A stretch of 61,839 nt of DNA from Eubacteriales bacterium (GTDB lineage: Bacteria; Bacillota; Clostridia; Oscillospirales; Butyricicoccaceae). The DNA lies in contig JAUNGZ010000010.1 in the NCBI GenBank assembly GCA_030524205.1, positions 1 through 61,839 of the forward strand. Reading direction: 5' to 3'. The number at the start of each line of letters is the position of its first letter. The stretch's first letter is position 1. Shown here piece after piece: positions 18,163-26,677 of the stretch. The translations under genes and the position numbers were made by a program. The notes under the pieces are model-generated. The model was not told the DNA's origin. It searched no databases and was given only the letters and a program-made list of their open reading frames with translations.

Positions 18163-19029
18163 TCAATCCGCTTTGACTTTCAGAATGCCGTTCGGCATTA
18201 CGAAAAGCACGATAATCAGCACACCGAACGAAATAATATCCTTAAACGAGGACGAAAGATAGCCCGCCGCCATGGTTTCGACCACGCCGAAGATCAAGCC
18301 GCCGATGATCGCGCCGTACATATTGCCGTAGCCGCCGAGCACCGCCGCGGCGAAGCCCTTGGTCGACAAAATCGCGCCCATCTTGGGATACACGCCGTAG
18401 ATCGGGGCGAGCAGGATGCCCGCCACCGCGCTGAGCGCCGCGGCCAGCGCCCACGCCATGCCGACGGTCAGCGGCACGTTGATGCCGACCACGCCCGCCG
18501 CCATCGGGTCCTGCGCCGCCGCGCGCAGGCTGGTGCCCATCTTGGTTTTGCTCATAAACAGATGCAGCAGCACCATGCACGCGAGCGTGACCACGACAAT
18601 CGCGATCTGCTGCGGCGAAATGGAAACCGGCCCCATTTTCAGCGGACTTTCTCCAAAGGAGGACGGGAAGTTTTTCACGTCCGACCCCCAAATGATCATC
18701 GCGAAGTTCTTTAAAAAGATCGACAGGCCGATCGTGGCCAAAACAATGTGGATCTGCTGGCTGCCGCGCCGCAAAAGCGGACTGATCATGCTGCGTTCCA
18801 GCAGCATCCCGAAGGCGAACATGATGCCGATGGCGATCAGCACGGCCAGCAGGAACGGGATGCCGAGGCCGACGTAAATCGTGAAAGCGACATAGGCGCC
18901 GAGCATAAAAATCTCGCCCTGCACGAAGCTCATCAGGCCGGACGCGCTGTAAATCAGGCTGTATCCCAGACCGATCAGCGCGTAGATGCAGCCAACGGCG
19001 ACGCCGCCGACGAGTAACTGCAAAAACAT
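18163..19029 (-). CDS. LivH-type ABC transporter permease
   Basis: 288 residues. The ATG at 19029 (MFLQLLVGG...) has AAAGGAG 7 bases upstream; the nine extra codons to 19056 have no ribosome site. It has the hallmark start of LivH proteins (G.A.GCIYALIGLGYSLIY) and LMSFVQGE, with about eight to nine helices. It is the first cytoplasmic-membrane gene after the binding protein. Confidence 0.92.
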   Translation of the reverse strand: MFLQLLVGGVAVGCIYALIGLGYSLIYSASGLMSFVQGEIFMLGAYVAFTIYVGLGIPFLLAVLIAIGIMFAFGMLLERSMISPLLRRGSQQIHIVLATIGLSIFLKNFAMIIWGSDVKNFPSSFGESPLKMGPVSISPQQIAIVVVTLACMVLLHLFMSKTKMGTSLRAAAQDPMAAGVVGINVPLTVGMAWALAAALSAVAGILLAPIYGVYPKMGAILSTKGFAAAVLGGYGNMYGAIIGGLIFGVVETMAAGYLSSSFKDIISFGVLIIVLFVMPNGILKVKAD

Positions 19030-19055
19030 AGCACTTCTCCTTTGATTCTGTTTCA

Positions 19056-19087
19056 AACAGCCGGCCCGGATTGGCGGACCGGCTGTT
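19056..19087 (-). other. intercistronic hairpin after the livJ-like gene
   Basis: Nine-bp perfect stem AACAGCCGG / CCGGCTGTT with a 14-base loop, between the binding-protein stop (19108) and the LivH start. It is the second example of a hairpin directly after a binding-protein gene. Confidence 0.6.
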
Positions 19088-19107
19088 CTTTTCTCTTGCG
19101 CAAGCGG

Positions 19108-20289
19108 TTATTCCGCTTCAATGTACTTGCCGTCTTGAATTTGGAAAATACGCATGGACTCGATGCCCTCGCCGTTCTTGCCCTTGTAGGAGAACGTGCC
19201 GGCAAGGCCGACATAGCCGTCGATGTCGTTGTACGCGTCGCGCAGCTCAGAACCGTGGTCGGCGCCCGAGGCCTTCATCGCCTCCGCGATCATCATCACG
19301 CCGTCATAGGCGCGGAACGCGTTGTCGGACGCCGGTGCGGAGCCGAATTCTTCGATATAGGCTTCGAGGAACTTCTTCATGTTTTCGTCCTCGGCGTCCT
19401 CCGGGTTCTCATAAACCAGATACTGCGCCGCGAAACGCACGCCGTTGGTCGCCGCGCCCGCGTTTTCGAGTATTTCGGGCAGCGTGTAGCTCTCCGAGCC
19501 GAGGATCGGGCCGTCAAACCCGGACTGGCGGAGCTGCTTGGTGACCGCGCCGAGGTCGTCGCCCAGACACCAGATGAATACCGCGTCGGGAGACGCCGCG
19601 TTGATCTTGGCGAACTGGCCGGTAAAGTCGCGGTCGCCGTTGGTCATGGTCTCGCTTGCGACAAACTCGATATCGTACGGCTCGCATTCGGCCTTAAAGC
19701 CGTCCGCGCCCGAGGTGCCGTATTCGTCGTTGCTGGTAAACAGCGCGATCTTTTTATAGCTCTGATCGTCTGCGTATTTGGCAAGCTGCTTGGCCGACAC
19801 GGTCGAGTTGGAGATCGAGCGGAACAGATAGGTGTAGCCCTGCTCCAGCCAAGTCGGCGAGGTGCCGCCCGCGACGCAGATCGTCTGCGCTTCCTCGATC
19901 ACCGGACCCGCGGCCTGCACGTTCGCACTGTGCAGAGAGCCGAAAATCGCGTTGACCTTGTCCACCTGCACCAGCTTGGTCGCGGCCTTGACGGCCTCCT
20001 CCGGCGAGGACTTGTCATCGTAGGAGACGATCTCGACCTGACGGTCCAGCACGCCGCCCGCCGCGTTCAGCTCGTTGACCGCGATCTGAGCGCCGTTGAG
20101 CGCCGCCTGTCCGGCCTGCGCGGTGCCGCCGGTCAGCGGGCCGAAATAACCGATTTTGATGTTGCCGCCGCCCGAAGCGGCCGCGCCGTCGCCGGTGTTC
20201 GCGTCCCCCGAACCGTCTGCGCCGCCGCAGCCCGCGAGCAGGCCGGCCAGCATCGCACCGCACAGCAACCAGCTTAATTTCCGTTTCAT
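19108..20289 (-). CDS. LivJ-type substrate-binding lipoprotein
   Basis: 393 residues. The lipoprotein signal ends LAGC (Cys21), then a Gly/Ser/Asp/Ala-rich tether, then a Peripla_BP_6 fold. The family start IKIGYFGPLTGG is at about 44-55, followed by a Q.ALNG...A.NELNAAGG stretch. It begins the five-gene Liv-type operon. The pocket cannot be assigned; the family covers Leu/Ile/Val, amides, urea and aromatic acids. Its promoter carries a copy of the 21-bp direct repeat, tying it to the two-component systems. Confidence 0.92.
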   Translation of the reverse strand: MKRKLSWLLCGAMLAGLLAGCGGADGSGDANTGDGAAASGGGNIKIGYFGPLTGGTAQAGQAALNGAQIAVNELNAAGGVLDRQVEIVSYDDKSSPEEAVKAATKLVQVDKVNAIFGSLHSANVQAAGPVIEEAQTICVAGGTSPTWLEQGYTYLFRSISNSTVSAKQLAKYADDQSYKKIALFTSNDEYGTSGADGFKAECEPYDIEFVASETMTNGDRDFTGQFAKINAASPDAVFIWCLGDDLGAVTKQLRQSGFDGPILGSESYTLPEILENAGAATNGVRFAAQYLVYENPEDAEDENMKKFLEAYIEEFGSAPASDNAFRAYDGVMMIAEAMKASGADHGSELRDAYNDIDGYVGLAGTFSYKGKNGEGIESMRIFQIQDGKYIEAE

Positions 20290-20338
20290 AATGATTCTCC
20301 TTTTCTCTTTTCATTTGGGGCTCGCTTTTGTTGTCTGT

Positions 20339-20367
20339 ATCATACCGCGGTTTGAAAAATCTCTGAA
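20339..20367 (-). promoter_or_regulatory. promoter of the Liv-type operon
   Basis: Minus strand TTCAGA (20362-20367), 17-base spacer, TATGAT (20339-20344). The -35 overlaps the last two bases of the proximal half-site, exactly as at the cyclase-Rbs promoter. Confidence 0.55.
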
Positions 20368-20400
20368 TCAAAAATCTTACAATTACCTTTCGCTTTTCTA
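20366..20400 (-). promoter_or_regulatory. candidate AraC-type regulator site (direct repeat, 21-bp period)
   Basis: Distal half TAGAAAAGCGAAAG (20387-20400) matches the 12199-12212 half-site at 12 of 14 positions. Proximal half TAAGATTTTTGATT (20366-20379) is weaker. The offset is 21 bp. Confidence 0.55.
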
Positions 20401-20440
20401 TAAATCTATAAAAAGCGGCGCGGCGGCCTTATAACGCCAA

Positions 20441-20469
20441 CAGCCGCCGGCCCGATCGGCCGGCGGCTG
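20441..20469 (-). terminator. hairpin after the MDR dehydrogenase gene
   Basis: Twelve-bp perfect G+C stem CAGCCGCCGGCC / GGCCGGCGGCTG with a five-base loop, 31 bases after the stop at 20501. The minus side lacks a clear U-run. Confidence 0.6.
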
Positions 20470-20500
20470 AAAGCAGAAAGAGAAGATGAGAAGGGATTTG

Positions 20501-21538
20501 TCAATCGTCAAAGGTCAGAATGACCTTGAGCGCTTCTTTTTCGCGCACCAGCCGGAGCACCTCGTCCAGCTGGGTGTAGGGCACGACATGGGAATAAAAA
20601 TCCTTCGGATTCACCTTGCCGCTCTCAATCAGCGCGATCGTTTCGTCCATGATGGCGTATTCGCCATAGGGGAAATTCAGCATGTGCAGCGAGGTGTTGC
20701 ACTGCAGGCGCGAGGTGTCGATCATCAGGTCGTTGGTTTTCAGCACGCCGAGCGAGCACACCTTGCCGCCGGGCTTGAGCCGGCCGCTGCCCTCGTACAG
20801 GATGCTGGTAAAGCCGACCGCGTCCATCACCAAATCAAACTTTCGGCCCGCGAGCACCTCGTCCACGTTTTCCGCGGCAAAGTTGATCGTTTGATCGACC
20901 TTGGCCACCTTTTTGGCCTGCTCGAGCCGCTCGGGCGCGCTGTCGATCTGCACGACCGTGTCCGCGCCGCGCAGCTTGCAGAACATCGCCAGCGCAATGC
21001 CCATCGGCCCCGCGCCGTAAATCAGGATTTCCATGCCCGGCCCCGCGCCGAAGTTTTTCGCGGCGCTGTGGCACTCGGCCAGCGACAGCAGTACGCCCGC
21101 GTCCACAAAGCTGATGCTGTCCGGGAACTTATGCTGCTTGGGGAACGGGATATCCGCTTCGCCGTAGCCGTCCTCGAGCATGGCCTCACGGTCGCAAACC
21201 AGACCGAACTGCGCCATGCTGCCGTGCGTTTTGGAGTAGCCGTTGCCCGCGTCCGGACGCAGGTTTGGATGGATGAACCGCTCGCCCACCTTGATATGGC
21301 GCACCTTGGCGCCGACCGCGACGACCTCGCCCGCGCCCTCGTGTCCCAAAACGGTCGGATAGCCGCCGAAGCCGTTTTCCAGCGTCCCGCCGATGATCTG
21401 CGAATCCGTGCCGCTGCAAAAGCCGCAGGCGTGCACGCGGATGAGCGCCTCGTAATCGCCCGGCACGGGCTTGGGCACATCGTCCACCACACGGACGTCG
21501 CCCGCCGATATCACGGCGACCGCTTTCATCATTTCCAT
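20501..21538 (-). CDS. MDR-family zinc-dependent dehydrogenase without structural zinc lobe
   Basis: 345 residues. Catalytic zinc ligands are C38 (ACGFCSGTD) and H66-E67 (GHEGAGEV). The NAD(P)-binding loop is GAGPMG near 175. The four-Cys structural-zinc loop found in many relatives, and in the neighbour at 27788-28816, is absent; the frame is intact, so this is a subfamily trait. It probably oxidises a polyol or sugar acid. It has its own promoter with the 21-bp repeat, separated from uxaA by a strong terminator, so it belongs to the two-component regulon rather than to the uxa operon. Confidence 0.85.
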   Translation of the reverse strand: MEMMKAVAVISAGDVRVVDDVPKPVPGDYEALIRVHACGFCSGTDSQIIGGTLENGFGGYPTVLGHEGAGEVVAVGAKVRHIKVGERFIHPNLRPDAGNGYSKTHGSMAQFGLVCDREAMLEDGYGEADIPFPKQHKFPDSISFVDAGVLLSLAECHSAAKNFGAGPGMEILIYGAGPMGIALAMFCKLRGADTVVQIDSAPERLEQAKKVAKVDQTINFAAENVDEVLAGRKFDLVMDAVGFTSILYEGSGRLKPGGKVCSLGVLKTNDLMIDTSRLQCNTSLHMLNFPYGEYAIMDETIALIESGKVNPKDFYSHVVPYTQLDEVLRLVREKEALKVILTFDD

Positions 21539-21568
21539 ATCGAGTCCTCCTTTTTATCTTCTGCCTTA

Positions 21569-21597
21569 ACGTTACCACGCGCGGCCCGCGGCCACAA
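21569..21597 (-). promoter_or_regulatory. promoter of the 20501-21538 dehydrogenase
   Basis: Minus strand TTGTGG (21592-21597), 17-base spacer, TAACGT (21569-21574). The -35 starts 9 bases after the proximal half-site, the same distance as at the transaldolase promoter. Confidence 0.5.
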
Positions 21598-21606
21598 TTT
21601 GAACTT

Positions 21607-21641
21607 GCTTCACAAATCCACCAAAAGCTTTCACATTTTTA
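21607..21641 (-). promoter_or_regulatory. candidate AraC-type regulator site (direct repeat, 21-bp period)
   Basis: Half-sites TAAAAATGTGAAAG (21628-21641) and TGGATTTGTGAAGC (21607-21620), offset 21 bp, lying just downstream of the uxaA terminator. Confidence 0.65.
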
Positions 21642-21645
21642 CGAA

Positions 21646-21692
21646 CGAAAAAAACGCGGGAACAGCGCCGCACAGGCAGCGCCGTCCCCGCG
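21646..21692 (-). terminator. terminator of the TRAP-uxa operon
   Basis: On minus, CGCGGGGAC.GCGC ... GCGC.GTTCCCGCG followed by seven T's. A second G+C hairpin (about 21712-21753) lies between it and the uxaA stop. Confidence 0.75.
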
Positions 21693-21795
21693 TCGTCCCA
21701 GACGCGCCGAGGGGACGCCCGCGCCGCCCGTAAGGCAAAGCGCAGGCGTCCCCCCGGCCATTAAGAAAGGAAAAAGGAATGTACGGAAAACGCTT

Positions 21796-23277
21796 TTACA
21801 GCGTAACGCCGTTTTTGAAAATGGCGATCTCCCGGTAGCCCAGCCGTTCGGTTTTGGACAGCTCGCCCCCCGCGACGTGCAGCACCAGCTCGAACAAGCG
21901 CCGTCCCGCGTCCGCGATCGGCTCGCCGTCGGCTACCGGGCCGGCGTCAAAGTCGATCCAGCCGGGCTTTTTCGCCGCAAGCTGGCTGTTGCTCGCGATT
22001 TTGACCGTCGGCGCGGGCGCGCCGAAGGGCGTGCCGCGCCCGGTGGTGAACAGCACGATATGCGCGCCCGCCGCCGTCATCGCCGTGGCCGAAACCAGAT
22101 CGTTGCCCGGCCCGTAGAGCAGATTAAGCCCGTGCGCGGTCACCGGATCGCCGTAGCCGATCACGTCGGCCACCGGCGCAGAGCCGCCCTTCTGCACACA
22201 GCCGCAGGATTTGTCCTCCAGCGTGGTGATGCCGCCCTTTTTGTTGCCGGGCGAGGGGTTTTCGTACACGGTCTCGTTGTGGCTGATGAAATACTCCTTA
22301 AAGCCGCCCAGCATTCCCACGGCCTTTTGAAATACCGTCTCATTGACGCAGCGGCCAAGCAGCATGCCCTCCGCGCCGAACATTTCGGGCACCTCGGTCA
22401 GCACCGTGCTGCCGCCCCGCGCGATCAACATATCGCTGAACGCGCCGACAACCGGGTTGGCGGTCACGCCGGACAGGCCGTCCGACCCGCCGCACTTCAT
22501 GCCGATCACCAAATCGCTGACCGGAACGGGCTGCCGCGCAAACCGCGCGGCATAGGCCGCGCATTGCTCGAGCAGCTCGCGCGCGGCGGCAAATTCGTCC
22601 TCCACGTCCTGACAGGTCAGGAATTTGACGCGGTTTTCGTCGTACTCGCCCAACTCCGCGACGAACTGGTCGTGCTGCAAATTCTCGCAGCCCAAGCTGA
22701 GCACCAGCACCGCGCCAGCGTTCGGATGGCGCGCCAGCGCCGCGAGCAGCTTGCGGGTCTGCGCGTGGTCGGCGCCCGTCTGGCTGCACCCATAGGGGTG
22801 CGTAAAGGCGTACAGCCCGTCGACGCTGCCGGATACCAAATCCTGATTGTCCCGCACCAGCTTTTTCGCCACGTCGTTGACGCAGCCGACCGTCGGGATG
22901 ATCCAGATTTCGTTGCGCACCGCCGCGCGACCGTCCAGCCGCCGGTAGCCCATAAAGGTTTCCGGCTCGACCGGCGGCAGCGGCTTCACGTCCGGCTCGT
23001 AGGTATACGCCCCCTCGCCGGACAGGTTGGTTCTCATGTTGTGCGTGTGCACCCACGCGCCCGCCCCGGCGTATTCGGTCATATGGCCGATGGGATAGCC
23101 GTACTTGACGACCGCGCCGCCCGCGCCAAGCGCCGTAAGCGCAATTTTATGCCCCTGCGGGATATCCTCCGCCGCGATAACGGTCAGGCCGCCCGCCTCC
23201 ACGGTTTCGCCCCGCGCAATCGGATGCAGCGCGACGGCCACGTTGTCGCGCGCGGAAATGCGAATCACTTTTGTCAT
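21796..23277 (-). CDS. uxaA: altronate dehydratase (UxaA family)
   Basis: 493 residues: N-terminal SAF domain (about 1-95), then the UxaA/GarD catalytic region with NEIWIIPTVGCVND, FTHPYGCSQTG near 160, LSLGCENLQ and GMKCGGSDGLSG around 270. The family dehydrates D-altronate to 2-keto-3-deoxygluconate. It lies 12 bases after the tagaturonate reductase, so both steps after tagaturonate are encoded in order. GarD-type activity on galactarate cannot be excluded from sequence alone, but the uxaB neighbour favours altronate. It is the last gene of the operon. Confidence 0.88.
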   Translation of the reverse strand: MTKVIRISARDNVAVALHPIARGETVEAGGLTVIAAEDIPQGHKIALTALGAGGAVVKYGYPIGHMTEYAGAGAWVHTHNMRTNLSGEGAYTYEPDVKPLPPVEPETFMGYRRLDGRAAVRNEIWIIPTVGCVNDVAKKLVRDNQDLVSGSVDGLYAFTHPYGCSQTGADHAQTRKLLAALARHPNAGAVLVLSLGCENLQHDQFVAELGEYDENRVKFLTCQDVEDEFAAARELLEQCAAYAARFARQPVPVSDLVIGMKCGGSDGLSGVTANPVVGAFSDMLIARGGSTVLTEVPEMFGAEGMLLGRCVNETVFQKAVGMLGGFKEYFISHNETVYENPSPGNKKGGITTLEDKSCGCVQKGGSAPVADVIGYGDPVTAHGLNLLYGPGNDLVSATAMTAAGAHIVLFTTGRGTPFGAPAPTVKIASNSQLAAKKPGWIDFDAGPVADGEPIADAGRRLFELVLHVAGGELSKTERLGYREIAIFKNGVTL

Positions 23278-23289
23278 ACCGCACCCCGC

Positions 23290-24777
23290 TCACAGGCAGG
23301 AGGCAAAGGCAGCCTCCGCGCCGTCCGTGCGGATTTTCGCAAGGCCCGCCGCCACGGCGGCTTCCAGCCCGGCGATTTGGGTCAGATCGCGGTCCCACAT
23401 CTGCTCATTCGTCAGCACGGCGTGCACCAAATCCGCCGCGCTGTCGTCCTTATGCGCCCAGAAAAATTCGAGCGCCCAGCGGTCGTCCGAGCAGATGTAG
23501 GCGTCGCCCTTGGGACGCTTGCACACCAGCCCCGCGTCGGTCAGCTCCTGCACGTCGCTCGAGTAAAACGCGATATAGGCGGCAAGGCTCATCGTCAGGC
23601 AGGCGGGCAGGCGGCCCGTCTTTTCCACATACTCCAATAAGCTCGGCAGGTTGCGCGCCTTCCATTTGGAGGTCGAGTTGAGCGAAATGCTCATCAGCTC
23701 GTGATCGACAAAGGGATTGTTGAAGCGGTCCTCAACCGCCGCGGCAAAGTCCTCGAGATCCTTTTTGTCCAGCGGCAGCGTCGGGATGACCTCTTCATGC
23801 AGCATTTTGTTCATAAAGCCCTTGACGGTTCCGTTATGCATGCAGTCGCGCACAATGTCGAAGCCCGCGAGATACGCGCCCAGCACAAAGCCGGTGTGCG
23901 CGCCGTTCAAAATACGCACCTTGCGCTTTTTGTAGGGCGTTACGTCGGGCACGACCATGACGGGCAGACCCGCCGCCGCGAACGGCAGCTTTTCTTCCAG
24001 CTCGGCCGGACCCTCGATCACCCAGACGCCGAAGCACTCGCCCACGTCGATCAGCTCGTCGCGATAGCCGTTTTCCGCCTCCAGCCGCGCGACCTCGTCC
24101 GCGTCCTTGATGCGGCCGGGCACGATGCGGTCGACCAACGTCGAGCAGAAGGTGTTCTGCCCGTTTACCCAGTCGCGGAACGCCGCTTCGAGCTTCCAGT
24201 CGTCGATGTACTGGTTGACGCATCCCAGCAGTTCCTTGCCGTTGTTGTCGATCAGCTCACAGGACAGGATGACCACGCCCGGCTTTTCCGCCCGCCACCG
24301 CTCATACAGCACGCGGGTCAGCTTGGCGGGAAAGCTGTGCGGCGGGATCTGGTCGAACGCGCTTTCGGTATCGTGCACGATACCCGCCTCGGTTGTGTTG
24401 GACACGATGATCTCAAGCGCGTCGCTCTTTGCCAGCTCGAGCACGGCGGCGAAGTCCTCATAGGGGTTGAGACAGCGGCTGACCGAGGAGATCACGCGCT
24501 TTTGGTCGACCTTCTCGCCCTTTTCGCTGCCGCGCAGATAGAGCGTGTACAGGCCCTGCTGCGCGTTGATCTGCGGGGCGAGACCGGGCGCGATCGGCTG
24601 GACGAGCACGGCCTTGCCGTTGTAGCCCGCCCTCTCGTTGGCGCAGTCAAAGAAGTAATCGACAAAGGCGCGCAGGAAATTACCCTCGCCGAACTGCATG
24701 ATCCTTTCGGGCGCCTGTTCCAGCACGTAGCCGGTATAGCCGGACCGCTTCAGCACCTCATAATTTAGTAGTTCCAT
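23290..24777 (-). CDS. uxaB: tagaturonate reductase (UxaB family)
   Basis: 495 residues, mannitol-dehydrogenase superfamily. The hallmark UxaB segment ERIMQFGEGNFLRAFVDYF lies at about 25-43; conserved catalytic-domain elements include ILNGAHTGFVLGAYLAG near 300. It reduces D-tagaturonate to D-altronate with NADH. ATG 24777 is chosen because GAGGTG sits 7 bases upstream; a GTG at 24786 is part of that ribosome site. It sits between the TRAP permease and uxaA, indicating uptake and reduction of a hexuronate-derived acid. Uronate isomerase is not in the window. Confidence 0.9.
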   Translation of the reverse strand: MELLNYEVLKRSGYTGYVLEQAPERIMQFGEGNFLRAFVDYFFDCANERAGYNGKAVLVQPIAPGLAPQINAQQGLYTLYLRGSEKGEKVDQKRVISSVSRCLNPYEDFAAVLELAKSDALEIIVSNTTEAGIVHDTESAFDQIPPHSFPAKLTRVLYERWRAEKPGVVILSCELIDNNGKELLGCVNQYIDDWKLEAAFRDWVNGQNTFCSTLVDRIVPGRIKDADEVARLEAENGYRDELIDVGECFGVWVIEGPAELEEKLPFAAAGLPVMVVPDVTPYKKRKVRILNGAHTGFVLGAYLAGFDIVRDCMHNGTVKGFMNKMLHEEVIPTLPLDKKDLEDFAAAVEDRFNNPFVDHELMSISLNSTSKWKARNLPSLLEYVEKTGRLPACLTMSLAAYIAFYSSDVQELTDAGLVCKRPKGDAYICSDDRWALEFFWAHKDDSAADLVHAVLTNEQMWDRDLTQIAGLEAAVAAGLAKIRTDGAEAAFASCL

Positions 24778-24814
24778 CGTTTTCACCTCAAGTAATTACG
24801 GGCATAAAACAGCC

Positions 24815-26101
24815 TTAGTAGAGCAGCGACACCAGACCGGTCGAGAACACCGGAACATATGTAATCAGCAGCAGGTTGACCAGCAGCAGCACGTAAAACG
24901 GCACCGCCTCCCGGATGAACCTGCCCGTTTTGCATTTTGTGATGCCGCAGGTGACGAACATCAGCGTGCCCATCGGAGGCGACAGCGCGCCGATGGCGTT
25001 ATTGAAGATATAGATCATGGCAAACTGGATTTCGTTGATGCCGTAGCTGGCCGCAATCGGCGCGAGCAGCGGCACGAGGATGATCATCGAGGCGTTGCCC
25101 TCGATAAACATGCCGACGATGAGCAGGAACACGTTGATGATGAGCAGGAACACGTACTTGTTGTCGATCGTGGCGACGATCCATTCGGTCAGCTGCTGGG
25201 GGATGCGTTCCTTGGTCAGGATCCACGAGAACACGCAGGCCGCGGACACGATCAGCATGATCGAGGAGGTCGTGCACACGGTTTCCTTCAGGCCCTGCGC
25301 CAGATCCTTCAAGTGCATTTCGCGGTAGCACACGCCGAGGATGATCGCGTAAACGATGGCGACCGCGCCGGCCTCCGTCGCCGTGAAGATGCCCAGACGG
25401 ATGCCGCCGATGATGATGATCGGCAGGCAGAGCGGCAGGATCGCCGGACGGATGGCCGCGCCGAACTCCTTGCCGGACACCTTTTCCGTGCGCAGCGGCG
25501 CGTAGCCGCGTTTTTTAGAGACAAAGCGCACGAGCACCATCATCGTGATGCACAGCAGCGCGCCGATGCCGAGACCGGACATGAACAGCTTGCCGATCGA
25601 CACGTTGGCGATGCAGCCGTACAGGATCATCGCGATGCCGGGCGGGATGAGCGGGGTGATCATGGCCGAGGCCGCGGTAACAACCGAGGAAAACTCCTTG
25701 GAAAAGCCCTTCTTTTCCATTTCGGGCACGAGCATTTTGGCTTCCATCGCGGCGTCCGCGAGGTTGGAGCCGGACAGGCCGCCCATCAGCGTGGACAGCA
25801 GCACGTTCACCTGCGCCAGACCGCCGTGCATCCGGCCGGTGATGACCGAGCAGAAGTCCATGATGCGCTTGGTAACGCCCGTGTAATTCATAAAGATACC
25901 CGCGCAGACGAAGAACGGGATGGCGAGCAGCGAAATGCTCTCCGTGCCGGTGATGGCCTGCTGCGCGAAAATAATCGCGTTGGCGCTGGGATTGCACAGG
26001 AAGTAGATCGCCGAGCCGCCCAAAACGGCCAGATAGACCGGCACCTTGAGGAACAGCAGCACAAGCATGACGATCGCGGCGAGCGCAAGAATACTATTCA
26101 T
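24815..26101 (-). CDS. TRAP transporter large permease (DctM/SiaM-type)
   Basis: 428 residues, about twelve hydrophobic segments with the family features AIPFFVCAG near 60, GG.SGSNLADAAM near 110 and LIPPGIAMI...GCIAN near 150. It is the ion-coupled membrane subunit of a TRAP importer for an acidic solute. It overlaps the small permease by 8 bases. With the uxa genes next to it, the cargo is probably a sugar acid such as a uronate or aldonate (inference). Confidence 0.93.
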   Translation of the reverse strand: MNSILALAAIVMLVLLFLKVPVYLAVLGGSAIYFLCNPSANAIIFAQQAITGTESISLLAIPFFVCAGIFMNYTGVTKRIMDFCSVITGRMHGGLAQVNVLLSTLMGGLSGSNLADAAMEAKMLVPEMEKKGFSKEFSSVVTAASAMITPLIPPGIAMILYGCIANVSIGKLFMSGLGIGALLCITMMVLVRFVSKKRGYAPLRTEKVSGKEFGAAIRPAILPLCLPIIIIGGIRLGIFTATEAGAVAIVYAIILGVCYREMHLKDLAQGLKETVCTTSSIMLIVSAACVFSWILTKERIPQQLTEWIVATIDNKYVFLLIINVFLLIVGMFIEGNASMIILVPLLAPIAASYGINEIQFAMIYIFNNAIGALSPPMGTLMFVTCGITKCKTGRFIREAVPFYVLLLVNLLLITYVPVFSTGLVSLLY

Positions 26102-26597
26102 CCTCCATCGCCTCCTTCGCTTCCGATTTAACGCCCTTTACCAGCGCATAGAACCAACTGACGATCATCACGACGTAGGAAACCGGCGCGATGCCGTAAA
26201 TCACCCGGTAAGGGATGTGCAGCATGGGCGTGGACCGGCCGCTTTTTGTAAAAATGCCGATGAAGCCGATGCTCTGCCAAAACAAATACGCGATGACCGC
26301 CACAACAACGACCGAAATCAGGATTTCGCACGCCTTCTGCACCTTTTTGGGCAGCATGTCGACGATCATCTCGATGGCGACGTGGTTGCCGTACCGGAAC
26401 GCGGCGCCGCCGGCCGCGAATACGATCCATACCATACAGGCAAGCTGTACTTCCTCCAGCCAGGTAAACGGGTTGCCGAACGCGCGGCGCCAAACGACGC
26501 CCGCAAACGTCAGCACGACCAAAACGACCAGCACGGCCGAAGCCACCCAAACGTCCAGATTGCCGAGGAATGAAGACAGCTTTTTGTCTTTTTTCAT
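26094..26597 (-). CDS. TRAP transporter small permease (DctQ-type)
   Basis: 167 residues, four TM helices, with the family segment GNPFTWLEEVQL..MVW around 40-58. It pairs with the large permease, whose start it overlaps. GAGG-type ribosome site upstream. Between it and the binding protein lies an 11-bp G+C hairpin. Confidence 0.9.
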   Translation of the reverse strand: MKKDKKLSSFLGNLDVWVASAVLVVLVVLTFAGVVWRRAFGNPFTWLEEVQLACMVWIVFAAGGAAFRYGNHVAIEMIVDMLPKKVQKACEILISVVVVAVIAYLFWQSIGFIGIFTKSGRSTPMLHIPYRVIYGIAPVSYVVMIVSWFYALVKGVKSEAKEAMEDE

Positions 26598-26630
26598 AGG
26601 TACTCCCTCATTTTTCTGTCACGGTACGCG

Positions 26631-26655
26631 GGCGGGCGGACGCTGTCCGCCCGCC
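26631..26655 (-). other. intercistronic hairpin after the dctP-like gene
   Basis: Perfect 11-bp stem GGCGGGCGGAC / GTCCGCCCGCC with a three-base loop between the binding-protein stop (26678) and the small permease. It is the third such hairpin in the window. Confidence 0.65.
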
Positions 26656-26677
26656 TGCGCTTCTCCGCTTGTCGTTG

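Noticed and set aside
20501-21538. Dehydrogenase damaged by loss of its structural zinc site
   Set aside because: The frame is intact and catalytic ligands are present; several MDR subfamilies lack the four-Cys lobe.
24777-24786. GTG at 24786 as uxaB start
   Set aside because: The GTG is part of the GAGGTG ribosome site for the ATG at 24777.
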